Of a stretch of DNA of 64,000 nt, positions 1 to 7,987 are shown one piece after another; the first letter of the stretch is position 1; every line of letters begins with the position of its first letter. The stretch is from Xanthomonas hortorum (GTDB lineage: Bacteria; Pseudomonadota; Gammaproteobacteria; Xanthomonadales; Xanthomonadaceae). The stretch covers positions 1-64,000 of the forward strand of contig NZ_CP101417.1 of the NCBI RefSeq assembly GCF_024339125.1, written 5' to 3'. The notes under the pieces are model-generated. The model was given only the letters and a program-made list of their open reading frames with translations. It searched no databases and had not been told where the DNA came from. The translations under genes were made by a program, and so were the position numbers.

Positions 1-365
1 TGGGCATCGCCGAGAATTTTCTGCGTCTGCTCGAAGCCTTGCGCGATGGCGATGGCGAGCTGCTGCCTAGACAGTTGATCGAGGAGATGGCGAGCGATCA
101 GACCGCAGGCGCTGCACTGCAGGATCTGCCAGGGCTTGGCTTCGGGCTGGGGTTCTCGGTCTTGCGCGACCCGGCGCTCGCCGCATCGCCGGAATCTGTG
201 GGCACCTGGCGCTGGGGTGGTGCATATGGCCACTCGTGGTTTGTTGACCGGGTGCTAGGCCTGAGCGTGGTCGCCTTCACCAACACCTTGTACGAAGGTA
301 TGTCGGGCAGCTTCGTCACCGATCTGCGCGATGCGGTGTATGCCGCACTGGGAGCGAGGCGATGA
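1..365 (+). CDS. Serine hydrolase, beta-lactamase family, C-terminal part
   Basis: The reading frame is open from the left edge (codons begin at base 3) and ends in TGA at 363-365, so only about the last 120 residues are present. The GFGLGFSVL stretch, the GxWRWGGAYGHSWFVD segment and the closing VVAFTNTLYEGM match the C-terminal part of class C beta-lactamase/EstB-like serine hydrolases, where the tryptophan-glycine-glycine segment lines the active site. The catalytic SxxK motif would lie outside the window. The stop overlaps the start of the MFS gene by four bases (ATGA), so the two are translationally coupled. The substrate is unknown. Confidence 0.75.
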   Translation, partial: GIAENFLRLLEALRDGDGELLPRQLIEEMASDQTAGAALQDLPGLGFGLGFSVLRDPALAASPESVGTWRWGGAYGHSWFVDRVLGLSVVAFTNTLYEGMSGSFVTDLRDAVYAALGARR

Positions 366-1576
366 ATACGGCGAAGAAAGACCGCTTGCCACTGGCACCC
401 TTGCTCGCGCTTGCCATGGCCGCCTTTATCACCATCCTCACCGAGGCGCTGCCAGCGGGTCTGCTGCCGCAGATCGCAGATGGCCTGGCCGTCTCCGAAG
501 CCTGGGTCGGTCAGACCGTCACCATCTATGCCCTCGGTTCCTTGTTGGCAGCGATACCATTGACGATCGCCACCCAGGGCATTGCCCGTCGCCCGCTGCT
601 GCTGGCGGCCATCGCCGGCTTCGCCATCGCCAACACGATCACCACGCTGTCCAGCAGCTATGCGCTGACGATGGTGGTGCGCTTTCTGGCAGGCGTCTCG
701 GCGGGACTGTTGTGGGCGTTGCTGGCCGGCTATGCGGCGCGCATGGTGCCCGAGCATCAGAAAGGCCGCGCCATCGCGATCGCCATGGTTGGCACACCGC
801 TGGCATTGTCGCTGGGCGTGCCGGCCGGCGCGTTCCTTGGCAGCCTGGTGAGCTGGCGTGTGTGCTTCGGCATCATGAGCGTCCTGGCGGTGATCCTGAT
901 GCTGTGGGTGCGCCTGCAGGTACCGGATTTCGCCGGGCAGGCGCAGGGCAAGCAGCAACGTCTGGCGCACGTGGTGAGGTTGCCCGGCATTCGGCCGGTG
1001 CTGTTCGTGGTGCTGGCTTTCGTATTGGCCCACAACATTCTCTACACCTACATCGCCTCGTTCCTGGCGGAGGCCGGCATGGCGCAGCGGACCGATCTGG
1101 TGTTGCTGGTCTTCGGTGGCGCATCGCTGATCGGCATCTGGATCGTGGGCGTACTGATCGACCGCCATCTACGCGCTCTGACGCTGACCAGCACGCTGCT
1201 GTTCTGCGTTTCGGCATTGGTACTGGGCCTGGCTGGCACATTTCCCACGATCGTCTACATCGCAGTCGGCGTCTGGGGGCTCGCCTTCGGTGGCAGCGCG
1301 ACGTTGTTTCAGACAGCGCTCGCCAAATCCGCGGGAGAGGAGGCCGATGTTGCGCAATCCATGTTGGTGACCGCGTGGAATACCGCCATCGCTGGCGGCG
1401 GCCTTCTCGGTGGCGTGTTGCTCGACCAGCTCGGCGTCGGCGCGTTCCCGCCTGCATTGCTGGTGCTGCTCGCCGCAACGCTGGTGGTGACGTGGACTGC
1501 CAAGCGACATGGCTTTGCGGCATCAAACGATGACAGCGACATATCGCGACCGGCTACGGTCGGAAGACAGGCATAA
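362..1576 (+). CDS. MFS efflux transporter (DHA1 type)
   Basis: 404 residues with about twelve hydrophobic segments, the usual size for a DHA1 drug/metabolite exporter of the inner membrane. After the first helix comes a TEALPAGLLPQIA segment, typical of AraJ/YdhP-type exporters. A long loop after the sixth helix (near residues 195-210) separates the two halves. The start overlaps the upstream stop (ATGA), so the gene is co-translated with the serine hydrolase. It is the last gene before the left boundary of the integrated element. Substrate unknown; sugar or arabinose-like efflux and drug export are both seen in relatives. Confidence 0.85.
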   Translation: MNTAKKDRLPLAPLLALAMAAFITILTEALPAGLLPQIADGLAVSEAWVGQTVTIYALGSLLAAIPLTIATQGIARRPLLLAAIAGFAIANTITTLSSSYALTMVVRFLAGVSAGLLWALLAGYAARMVPEHQKGRAIAIAMVGTPLALSLGVPAGAFLGSLVSWRVCFGIMSVLAVILMLWVRLQVPDFAGQAQGKQQRLAHVVRLPGIRPVLFVVLAFVLAHNILYTYIASFLAEAGMAQRTDLVLLVFGGASLIGIWIVGVLIDRHLRALTLTSTLLFCVSALVLGLAGTFPTIVYIAVGVWGLAFGGSATLFQTALAKSAGEEADVAQSMLVTAWNTAIAGGGLLGGVLLDQLGVGAFPPALLVLLAATLVVTWTAKRHGFAASNDDSDISRPATVGRQA

Positions 1577-1695
1577 ACGCCGGACGTAACGAGCCGATGC
1601 CACTGCGCAAGAAGGCTTGCCCAGTAAAGACGCATCGAATTGCGGAGTGAATCAACGGTACGGAGCGGGCAGATGTGCCGAAGCGCTTGCTGCAT

Positions 1696-1725
1696 CTGGA
1701 GCGGGCGATGGGAACAGAATCCTCG
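1696..1725. other. attL: degenerate copy of tRNA-Gly 3' end
   Basis: Thirty bases that match 26 of the 30 bases at 40790-40819, the 3' part of tRNA-Gly(CCC). The first 13 (ctggagcgggcga) are identical; mismatches fall at positions 14, 20, 21 and 25. Both copies are in the same orientation, as expected when a tRNA-targeting tyrosine recombinase integrates an element between them. The mismatches suggest an old insertion or a core limited to the first 13 bases. Confidence 0.75.
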
Positions 1726-1774
1726 CACGCCAACCAATTGATTTTCCTAGCTTATCCCGGAGTGGGGTGATCCA

Positions 1775-1796
1775 AAAATGATACCCCGGTTGATAC
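1775..1796. repeat. Candidate recombinase arm-type repeat, left end
   Basis: Two TGATACC words about 12 bases apart. The 22-base block matches 19 of 22 bases in a block at about 40691-40712, inside the other end of the element and just at the recombinase start. Same orientation, similar distance from the two att sites. Alternatively it is the decayed 5' end of a second recombinase gene, since the same frame can be read in both. Confidence 0.4.
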
Positions 1797-2024
1797 CTGA
1801 TCATAGCGAGGCGACGGCGGCGGCTCAAGGACATCTCCGCAGGCTGGCCATGTCCTCGGCCAGCCATAAGCAAATCCGGATACCTGGCGTGGATATCACA
1901 TATCGACATACCTCAAATCAAACTTTTTCCGCGTATTCAAATTTGTGAAATGCAGCCGAAAGCGAGCTCTTGCGCAAGCGCCGGTTCTTGGTTGGATGAG
2001 GGCTCACCCAACACAGGAGCACCC

Positions 2025-2387
2025 ATGCATCACCAAACGCAGATTCAGGTCGCCAGTCGCTTGCTCGGCCATCTCCTCCAGCAGCGCACCACGCGCCTTC
2101 CCCCTCAAGAAGTGGAGGACATCCAATATGCACTCGACCTGGCTGCCGAGCTGCTGAGGCTCGGCGGGCCAGGGCCGGCCGGTCAAACGCAGACATCGAC
2201 CATGGCCCCTTCCCAGCCCATCCTCGTTAGACGAGCGGCTGTCGATCGCAGCGTCGTGCCAACCATGCCTGCTTCAATCGAGGAATGGCGAGAGGCGCGC
2301 AAGAAGAAGAACAAGGACAACGTCCCCCGCCCCAAGGAGCCCACTGCGATTGAACACATAGACCTGCGGCCTCGCCCCCGGCATTAA
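2025..2387 (+). CDS. Hypothetical protein of the mobilization region
   Basis: 120 residues if started at the ATG at 2025, which has an AGGAG five bases upstream; the longer frame from 1950 lacks such a site. The N-terminal half (LLGHLLQQRTT and a predicted helix EVEDIQYALDLAAELLRL) looks helical, and a basic stretch EARKKKNKD follows near residue 95. No family recognised. It lies just inside the left end of the element and converges with the relaxase gene, with a shared hairpin terminator between them. Its position suggests a mobilization or element-maintenance role, but that is only context. Confidence 0.6.
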   Translation: MHHQTQIQVASRLLGHLLQQRTTRLPPQEVEDIQYALDLAAELLRLGGPGPAGQTQTSTMAPSQPILVRRAAVDRSVVPTMPASIEEWREARKKKNKDNVPRPKEPTAIEHIDLRPRPRH

Positions 2388-2398
2388 GGCCAAAGAAG

Positions 2399-2423
2399 AA
2401 AGCCCCGCAGATGCGGGGCTTTT
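2399..2423. terminator. Bidirectional hairpin terminator
   Basis: Stem AAAGCCCCGC / GCGGGGCTTT with the four-base loop AGAT and T-rich tails on both strands. It sits between the convergent gene ending at 2387 and the relaxase gene whose stop is at 2432, so it can serve both. Confidence 0.85.
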
Positions 2424-2431
2424 GACATCCA

Positions 2432-4024
2432 TCAGGGGCGTGGCCGACGGCGTGTTGGTTGCGGCGCTGGCATCGGCATCGGGGAGGGCTTGGGTGCAGC
2501 AGAAGCGGCCTTGACCGACTCAATAGGCCGGCTCGCGATGTCGAGCTCAGGACTCGCAAGAACCTCCTCGCTCCACTGCTCCACCTCAGCTGTGCGGAGC
2601 TCAACTTCATTCTCGTAGTCGTTCCAATGCTGCTCTGAGACGACTGCCTGGGCTGCCGCCAGTTCGGCTGTGCGCTTTTCAAGAACAGCCAAGCGTCGCC
2701 CCCGCCGCTTTTCCCATTCTTCAGAGGACCACTCTCCGTTGGGGCGGGGATGGTCGCCGTTGAACTGCTCCCAGCCCTGCTCGGCCAAGTTGAGGAGACG
2801 CTGGGCACGCCCCAGGGCGCTGGTCCGCTGGACGAACTTCAGCACACTCCGTTTCAGACGGCCCAGTCCGTCAACCAGCTTGTTAAGCAACCTGCGCAAA
2901 TCAACTCTGTCGACAAGGACAGCCGCACGAACGGTCCACTGACCTACCAGACGCTGCGTGGCGGTCAACGCCAGGTCGGGCCGGGTCGAGAGGATGTCTG
3001 CCAGGTCCCGAGCCGCCTCACTGACAAGCTCACTGATAGAGCGTAGCGGTCGCACCTGGGTATCTTCCGCACGCCGGCCTAAAGCATCGGAGAGGCGCAT
3101 GCCACGGAGCCCATGGATTTCCAACCCGGGCACAGCGGTTTGAAGGTCGTTCGTGGCGCCAACCCGGCGTCGACGGTCGCGCCGCGCCTGGTCGTGGCTA
3201 TGGCCGGTAGGGTTCGGAGTTGCCCTACCCTCTTGCTCGGCTTGAGCGAGCAACCGTTCGAAGGCTTCTTCGTTTTCTCGAACGATGCGCGCGTTCTCGG
3301 CGGCACGGTCGGTCATGACGCCTTTGCGCGCCAATGCCGTGGCTGTCTTGCCCATGTGTTTTGTGGGCTGCCGGGACAGCATCATGGCCTCGGCCCAGTC
3401 GCCACGAGCCAGGGCTTCTTCGGCCTGGACCTCCAAGCGACGGTGGTCGACCCGCGCATCAATTCCCGCGGCGGCCAAATGCCCGTTGATGGTGGAAGCA
3501 ATGGTTTGGCGTATCCACTCGATCTCGATCTTCCCAGACGCTCCGCCGTCCAGCTCCCTCGTTTTCTCGGCGAAGCCCTCGCTGGTTAGCCGACGCGTTG
3601 TGGCCAGCAGATGGACGTGGTGGTTCAGCCCATCGCGAGAGCCCGGGGAGTGGATGCTGGCCTGCAAAGCGAAACCGTAGCGGGCGACCAGGGCTTGCCC
3701 GATGGTCACAGCGAGATCGGACCGTTGTTCGTCATTGAGCTCGTGCGGCAAGGCCACCTCGAACTCGCGGGCCACGACCGAGTTTTTGCGGTTCTCCGCC
3801 GCCTCGGCTTTCGGCCAGAGCTCGGCCGGGACGAGGGCCCACGCCGGCGCATCCTGGGGAGCAAGGCATTCGGACGCCACCACTCCACCGCGGCGGCGGT
3901 AGTCGTGGCGCTGGCCAGTGAGGTGATCGATAAGTAGCAGGCCAGCCCGATAAGCGGCTGCGGCCACAGCAGAGTCGCCGCGGGAACGACTAAAAACTTT
4001 GACGCGAGAGTGGTAGATGGCCAT
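2432..4024 (-). CDS. mobA: MobA/MobL-family relaxase
   Basis: 530 residues. MobQ-type relaxases nick oriT and attach covalently to the 5' end of the transferred strand through a tyrosine. The sequence has the MAIYHSRVK start typical of the family, a tyrosine at residue 25 (the place of the catalytic tyrosine in RSF1010 MobA), the ALPHEL segment near residue 91, and the metal-binding NHHVHLLATTR motif at about 134-144. The C-terminal half is charged and helical, without a recognisable primase. The gene is divergent from the small gene at 4284, with a candidate oriT between them, the standard arrangement for mobilizable plasmids and islands. It appears intact. Confidence 0.92.
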   Translation of the reverse strand: MAIYHSRVKVFSRSRGDSAVAAAAYRAGLLLIDHLTGQRHDYRRRGGVVASECLAPQDAPAWALVPAELWPKAEAAENRKNSVVAREFEVALPHELNDEQRSDLAVTIGQALVARYGFALQASIHSPGSRDGLNHHVHLLATTRRLTSEGFAEKTRELDGGASGKIEIEWIRQTIASTINGHLAAAGIDARVDHRRLEVQAEEALARGDWAEAMMLSRQPTKHMGKTATALARKGVMTDRAAENARIVRENEEAFERLLAQAEQEGRATPNPTGHSHDQARRDRRRRVGATNDLQTAVPGLEIHGLRGMRLSDALGRRAEDTQVRPLRSISELVSEAARDLADILSTRPDLALTATQRLVGQWTVRAAVLVDRVDLRRLLNKLVDGLGRLKRSVLKFVQRTSALGRAQRLLNLAEQGWEQFNGDHPRPNGEWSSEEWEKRRGRRLAVLEKRTAELAAAQAVVSEQHWNDYENEVELRTAEVEQWSEEVLASPELDIASRPIESVKAASAAPKPSPMPMPAPQPTRRRPRP

Positions 4025-4075
4025 GCAGAGCTCCAGATGAGGTTGCTCTCTTTATGCCGTGGCTTTTGGTTTGCG

Positions 4076-4092
4076 CAAGCGCGGAGCGCTTG
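4076..4092. repeat. Inverted repeat in the oriT region
   Basis: Perfect 7-base arms CAAGCGC / GCGCTTG around GGA. It lies about 30 bases from the second inverted repeat (4122-4140), within the gap between the relaxase and the divergent accessory gene, and may be an accessory-protein binding site. Confidence 0.5.
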
Positions 4093-4121
4093 GGGGTCCG
4101 GGGGCGTAGCACCTGGCGCGC

Positions 4122-4158
4122 GCAATGTCGCAGACATTGCATCAGTGCGCTCTTGCTT
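4122..4158. other. Candidate origin of transfer (oriT)
   Basis: A perfect 8-base inverted repeat (GCAATGTC, loop GCA, GACATTGC, 4122-4140) is followed four bases later by GTGCGCTCTT (4145-4154). IncQ-type oriT sites recognised by MobA relaxases have the same plan: a short hairpin, a few bases, then a nick region containing a GCGCCCT-like word. It sits in the gap between the divergent relaxase and accessory genes. The nick position is inferred by analogy. Confidence 0.65.
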
Positions 4159-4283
4159 CTTTCTTTTACGCACTGTTTTTCAGCATCGAACAACTTTTGA
4201 GTGCTGGCAATTTTCGAACCCGCATAAACTTGACTAGGTGCTTTTCCGTGATTGACTCAAAGACGGAATCATTGGAGAAACGC

Positions 4284-4589
4284 ATGACTGCCACAAGCCA
4301 CTACCACGACCGCATTGCCCGAGCCACAAAGCAGTTAGCCCAACTGCAAGCGAAGGAGCTTTTAGCCAACCAGCGCACGGAGTTGAAGGCCAAGCAAACC
4401 GCGAGGCGAGAAAAAGCGAAGCGGCGGCAGAATGTGGCCGACTTGGTCTTCTCAGTTGACGCCCATGTGCTGGACGACGACGAGTTAGCAGGAGCGTTAC
4501 TCCAACACCTGGACGCCCGCAAAGAACCCAGTGTCAGGCAAGCCGCTCGTTTGCGAGGTGCCGCGCGGTCCGCATTACCAAGCACTTAA
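4284..4589 (+). CDS. Small mobilization accessory protein (MobC/TraD-like)
   Basis: 101 residues from the ATG at 4284, which has GGAG six bases upstream; the upstream frame to 4125 runs through the oriT region and is not credible. The protein is very rich in Lys, Arg, Ala and Gln in its first 55 residues (a heptad-like QLAQLQAKELL stretch, then a basic KQTARREKAKRR stretch), suggesting a coiled coil with DNA contact, followed by an acidic segment (DDDELAGALLQHL). Small, basic, helical proteins encoded divergently from MobQ relaxases usually assist nicking at oriT. The family assignment is by size, composition and position, not a clear motif. Confidence 0.6.
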   Translation: MTATSHYHDRIARATKQLAQLQAKELLANQRTELKAKQTARREKAKRRQNVADLVFSVDAHVLDDDELAGALLQHLDARKEPSVRQAARLRGAARSALPST

Positions 4590-4683
4590 AGGGCTCACGA
4601 TCTGGCAATTCAAGAAACGGGAGACGACGGTGGGAAAAAGGCGGACGGCACAGCGCCGCCCTCTTCCACAAACGCTGTGCTCC

Positions 4684-5676
4684 TCAATCGGCTGTCAGTG
4701 TTTTGCTCACCTTATTCGTTGCCAAGTCGACGGCCGAAAGGCTCAGATCCTCGTTAAGGACATACGCCTTCTTTAGGTCCTTGCTGAAGACAATGGCCTG
4801 CCTTGGGGCTTTGAAGCCCGAAATCGTTCCAGTCACTTTCAGCGTCTGCGTGTCGATGACCGACAAGGTATTGTCCGCCATGTTCCCTGAATAAACGTGC
4901 TTGCCATCGGGCGTGAGCGCTGCGCCGTAAGGGTCCTTCCCCACGGCAATAGTGGTGGTGATCGAACGCTTGGCCGTGTCGACCACAGCCACGGTGTTGC
5001 TGCCGCTGTTGGCGGCATACAGCGTTTTGCCGTCCGACGATATGGAAATCGCCCGCAGTTTGTTGAAGCCGGTGATTTCGCCTTGAATCGTATTGGTCTT
5101 TGTGTCCAGCAAGCTGATCTTGTCGCCCTTGAAATTGGTGACGTAAGCCGTTGCACCATCTGGGCTGATACGGATGCCCTGGCGAGGCTGCGAGAAGCCA
5201 GTCACTACCGCCACCGGGCGATCGCTGTTCAAGTCGAACACCGAAACCGTGCTGGCCGCTTCGTTGTTGACATACAAAAAGCGTCCATCCTTGCTGAGCG
5301 TAGTGCCGAATGCCCCGGCACCCAACGGAAGGTCGGCAACCGTCTTAAGCGTCTGACTATCGATTTTGCGCACCACGCCCAAGCTACTATCGGAGACGTA
5401 AAAGAACGCGCCGTTCGGTGAGAACACGATATTTCGGGGCGTGACGTAACCCGATAAAACCCGCTTGGACTTTCCCGCCTTGAGGTCATACACCACGATT
5501 TCCGGGCGCTGACTGTAGGACACCACGGCCGTCGCCTCATCCGGGCTGACAGCAAGCGAGTTGTTGCGGATATCGCCGTCAAAGGTCCACCGTTCCTCGG
5601 CCGCTTGGGTGCCCAGCGATACAGCCATCGCGCCGCCGAAAACCAAGCCGGCAATCGTTTTTTGTAACAGGTTCAT
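4684..5676 (-). CDS. Exported YncE-like beta-propeller protein
   Basis: 330 residues with a signal peptide (MNLLQKTIAGLVFGG, cleavage probably after TQAA near residue 26). The rest is built of about seven repeats of the type AVSPDEATAVVSY, VFSPNGAFFYVSD and ISPDGATAYVTN, each followed by a V-D-T/L turn: the YVTN/YncE seven-bladed propeller. It should act in the periplasm. E. coli YncE binds DNA and is iron-regulated; other members support redox enzymes, so no reaction is assigned. It stands alone between the mobilization module and the LysR gene, transcribed in the same direction as the latter. Confidence 0.8.
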   Translation of the reverse strand: MNLLQKTIAGLVFGGAMAVSLGTQAAEERWTFDGDIRNNSLAVSPDEATAVVSYSQRPEIVVYDLKAGKSKRVLSGYVTPRNIVFSPNGAFFYVSDSSLGVVRKIDSQTLKTVADLPLGAGAFGTTLSKDGRFLYVNNEAASTVSVFDLNSDRPVAVVTGFSQPRQGIRISPDGATAYVTNFKGDKISLLDTKTNTIQGEITGFNKLRAISISSDGKTLYAANSGSNTVAVVDTAKRSITTTIAVGKDPYGAALTPDGKHVYSGNMADNTLSVIDTQTLKVTGTISGFKAPRQAIVFSKDLKKAYVLNEDLSLSAVDLATNKVSKTLTAD

Positions 5677-5797
5677 CGCATCCTCCGGTTCTGCGCGACT
5701 GCGCGCGTGATCGTTCTCATCGCAGCAATCTGCTGGACCTCACTACTCTGGCCGATGGCGACGAAGAAGCAAAACAAATTATTCGTGTTTCACCGAC

Positions 5798-6715
5798 CTA
5801 TTTTTTAGGTATCTTCTTTTTGGGGTCTCGCCCCATTTCCAGGCACTGTTCCCAAGCCCCGGCCAACCCCTGAGAGATGAACTTGTCGCGGTGCTTGACC
5901 AAGTAGAACTGACGGGCCAACGGGGGAAGCACGCGCTCAAGGGCCACCAGTCGCCCGGAAGACAGCAAGTCGCTCACCACCCAACGGGAGAGGCAACTGA
6001 CGCCGATTCCCTGGACTAGCGTGTTTTTGATGGCCTCGGAACTGCCGATCTGCTGCGTGTTGGCTAGGTCGCTTAGATGGCGCAACAGAAGCGCCTCGAC
6101 TTCTTCCCGGGTGCCAGACCCTTGCTCTCGCAGCAGCCAGTCGGCCCGGCGCAGGTCCGCCTTGGTGACTTTCGAGGCCTTGGCCAGCGGATGTTGGCCC
6201 CCCACGACGATCAGCAGTTCGTCCGTCAACCAGGGCTCGGCATGAAGTTCCGGAAGATGAGAAGGGCCTTCCAGGAGCCCCATGTCGAGTTGGAAGTCAG
6301 CGACCTTTCGCGCAATCGCGGCGTTGTTGGCCACGTCGGCGTCCACGTGAATGTGGGGGGACGACTTGCGCAAGTCGGCAAGCAAACGGGGCAAGACGTA
6401 GTTGCCGATGGTCGTGCTGCAGCCGATCCGCAGGCGAACCGGACGATCGGAAGCGCCGGGGCGGTAGCTGGCTTCAATCTGGCGTGCGCCGTCGAGCAGT
6501 TGCCGTGCCTGCGGCAGCAGGCGTTCGCCTTCGGCGTTGAGCAGCAACCGCTTGCCGACTCGGTCGAACAACCGCGTTTCCAGCACGCTCTCCAACTCGT
6601 TGAGCGCAGCGCTCGTGGCCGATTGCGAAAGCGCCACCGCGGCGCCGCCGCCAGTGGTGCTGCCATGCTCGGCCACGGCGCAAAAGATTTGGAGCTGACG
6701 GAGGCTGACCTTCAT
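5798..6715 (-). CDS. LysR-family regulator, YeiE/CysB-like
   Basis: 305 residues. The winged helix-turn-helix occupies residues 1-60 (MKVSLRQLQIFCAVAE, then SQSATSAALNELE and RLFDRVGKRLLLN); the effector-binding domain follows from about 90, beginning RLRIGCSTTIGNYVLP, a form seen in YeiE and CbbR-type regulators. It is divergent from the TDT-family exporter gene at 6823, the classic layout for a LysR regulator and its target, and the 107-base gap holds a palindrome GGTAA-CTC-TTACC. YeiE of enterobacteria senses sulfite, which fits an exporter family that includes sulfite pumps, but the ligand here is inferred. Confidence 0.85.
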   Translation of the reverse strand: MKVSLRQLQIFCAVAEHGSTTGGGAAVALSQSATSAALNELESVLETRLFDRVGKRLLLNAEGERLLPQARQLLDGARQIEASYRPGASDRPVRLRIGCSTTIGNYVLPRLLADLRKSSPHIHVDADVANNAAIARKVADFQLDMGLLEGPSHLPELHAEPWLTDELLIVVGGQHPLAKASKVTKADLRRADWLLREQGSGTREEVEALLLRHLSDLANTQQIGSSEAIKNTLVQGIGVSCLSRWVVSDLLSSGRLVALERVLPPLARQFYLVKHRDKFISQGLAGAWEQCLEMGRDPKKKIPKK

Positions 6716-6731
6716 TTCAATCCACCAAACA

Positions 6732-6744
6732 GGTAACTCTTACC
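6732..6744. promoter_or_regulatory. Candidate LysR-type operator
   Basis: Palindrome GGTAA-CTC-TTACC in the gap between the divergent LysR and TDT exporter genes, followed by a further half-like word GATTACC. Position and symmetry fit an autoregulatory LysR site; the exact recognition sequence is not established. Confidence 0.4.
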
Positions 6745-6822
6745 AAGATTACCCGTTTTACAGATATTAGAAGCCGCCCTAGACTCTGCTCGTTCCCAAC
6801 GCCCCGCTGCGAGGCTGCTGCA

Positions 6823-7986
6823 ATGAGCGAAAGCAAACTGATGGCCATCATGGGCGGGCACCGGCCCCTGGCCGCTCTTTCCAACCCTCGCGAGGCCATT
6901 CGGCAGTTCACGCCGAACTGGTTTGCCGCGACCATGGGCACCGGCATCCTGGCGCTGGCCTTGGGCCAACTTCCCTTCCCGTCCCCGTGGGCCAAGGCCC
7001 TTGGCGAAGCATTGTGGTGCTTCAACATCGGGCTCTTCATTTTGTTCAGCACGCTCTACGCCAGCCGTTGGCTGCTGTTTTTCAACGAGGCCAAGCAGAT
7101 CTTTGGCCATTCCACCGTTTCCATGTTCTTTGGGACCATTCCCATGGGGCTGGCCACCATCATCAATGGCTTGCTTCTTTACGGCCTGCCTAGGTGGGGA
7201 GCGGATGTGCTTCCGTTGGCGGAGACGCTCTGGTGGGTCGATGTGGCCATGTCGTTGGCCTGCGGGGTGCTGATCCCCTTCATGATGTTCACGCGCCAAC
7301 AGCACAGCATCGACCAGATGACCGCCGTTTGGCTGTTGCCGGTGGTGGCGGCCGAGGTCGCGGCCGCAAGTGGTGGGCTGCTGGCTCCCCACCTCACGGA
7401 CGCCGCAAGCCAATACCATGTGCTGATCACCAGCTACGTGCTGTGGGCATATTCGGTGCCGGTGGCCTTGAGCATCTTGGTCATCTTGCTGCTGCGCATG
7501 GCGTTGCATAAGTTGCCGCACGAAAGCATGGCGGCGTCCAGTTGGTTGTCGCTGGGCCCCATCGGAACCGGCGCGCTGGGGATGCTGGTGCTGGGCACGG
7601 ATGCCCCTGCCATCCTGGCTGCCCAAGGCCTCGAGTCGGCAGGAAGCATGGCGGCGGGATTTGGCCTCATCAGCGGGTTGTTGTTTTGGGGATTGGGATT
7701 GTGGTGGATGGTGCTGGCCATGCTCATCACCGTGCGCTACCTCCGAAACGGCATCCCGTTCAACCTCGGCTGGTGGGGGTTCACCTTCCCGCTGGGCGTG
7801 TATGCGGTGACGACATTGCGCCTCGGGGCCACGCTTCACCTGAGCTTCTTCGAAGTTCTGGGCACGGCGCTGGTCGTGTTGTTGGCCGTCATGTGGGCCA
7901 TCGTCTTTGCCAAGACACTGGCCGGCGCTTACCGGGGAAACCTGTTCGTTTCTCCCTGCATCGCTTCGCTCAATAAGGGGAGTTGA
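6823..7986 (+). CDS. TDT/SLAC1-family transporter (TehA/Ssu1-like)
   Basis: 387 residues with about ten hydrophobic segments. The start FTPNWFAATMGTGILALAL is the hallmark of the tellurite-resistance/dicarboxylate transporter family (TehA, Mae1, Ssu1, SLAC1), as are the later FNLGWWGFTFPLGVYA and the conserved GxxxxxTLHLSFFEVLG segment. Members export organic or inorganic anions across the inner membrane; fungal Ssu1 exports sulfite. The divergent YeiE-like regulator makes sulfite or another small anion plausible. The start at 6823 is the first ATG after the divergent promoter region; a second in-frame Met lies at residue 7. It appears intact. Confidence 0.82.
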   Translation: MSESKLMAIMGGHRPLAALSNPREAIRQFTPNWFAATMGTGILALALGQLPFPSPWAKALGEALWCFNIGLFILFSTLYASRWLLFFNEAKQIFGHSTVSMFFGTIPMGLATIINGLLLYGLPRWGADVLPLAETLWWVDVAMSLACGVLIPFMMFTRQQHSIDQMTAVWLLPVVAAEVAAASGGLLAPHLTDAASQYHVLITSYVLWAYSVPVALSILVILLLRMALHKLPHESMAASSWLSLGPIGTGALGMLVLGTDAPAILAAQGLESAGSMAAGFGLISGLLFWGLGLWWMVLAMLITVRYLRNGIPFNLGWWGFTFPLGVYAVTTLRLGATLHLSFFEVLGTALVVLLAVMWAIVFAKTLAGAYRGNLFVSPCIASLNKGS

Positions 7987-7987
7987 T

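Larger units (their letters stand above)
1577..2024. other. Left junction of the integrated element, no clear gene
   Basis: No convincing protein gene in this stretch; the reverse-strand ORF at 1652-1909 has no family resemblance. It holds the left attachment half-site (1696-1725) and, about 50 bases inside it, two closely spaced TGATACC words (from 1775), which also occur at the opposite end of the element. Confidence 0.5.

Noticed and set aside
98..1168. 356-codon minus-strand frame
   Set aside because: Antisense to the MFS gene, His/Gln/Arg-rich, no family.
2432..4589. Self-transmissible conjugation system
   Set aside because: Only relaxase and accessory genes are here; no VirB4, VirD4 or pilus genes were found in the window.
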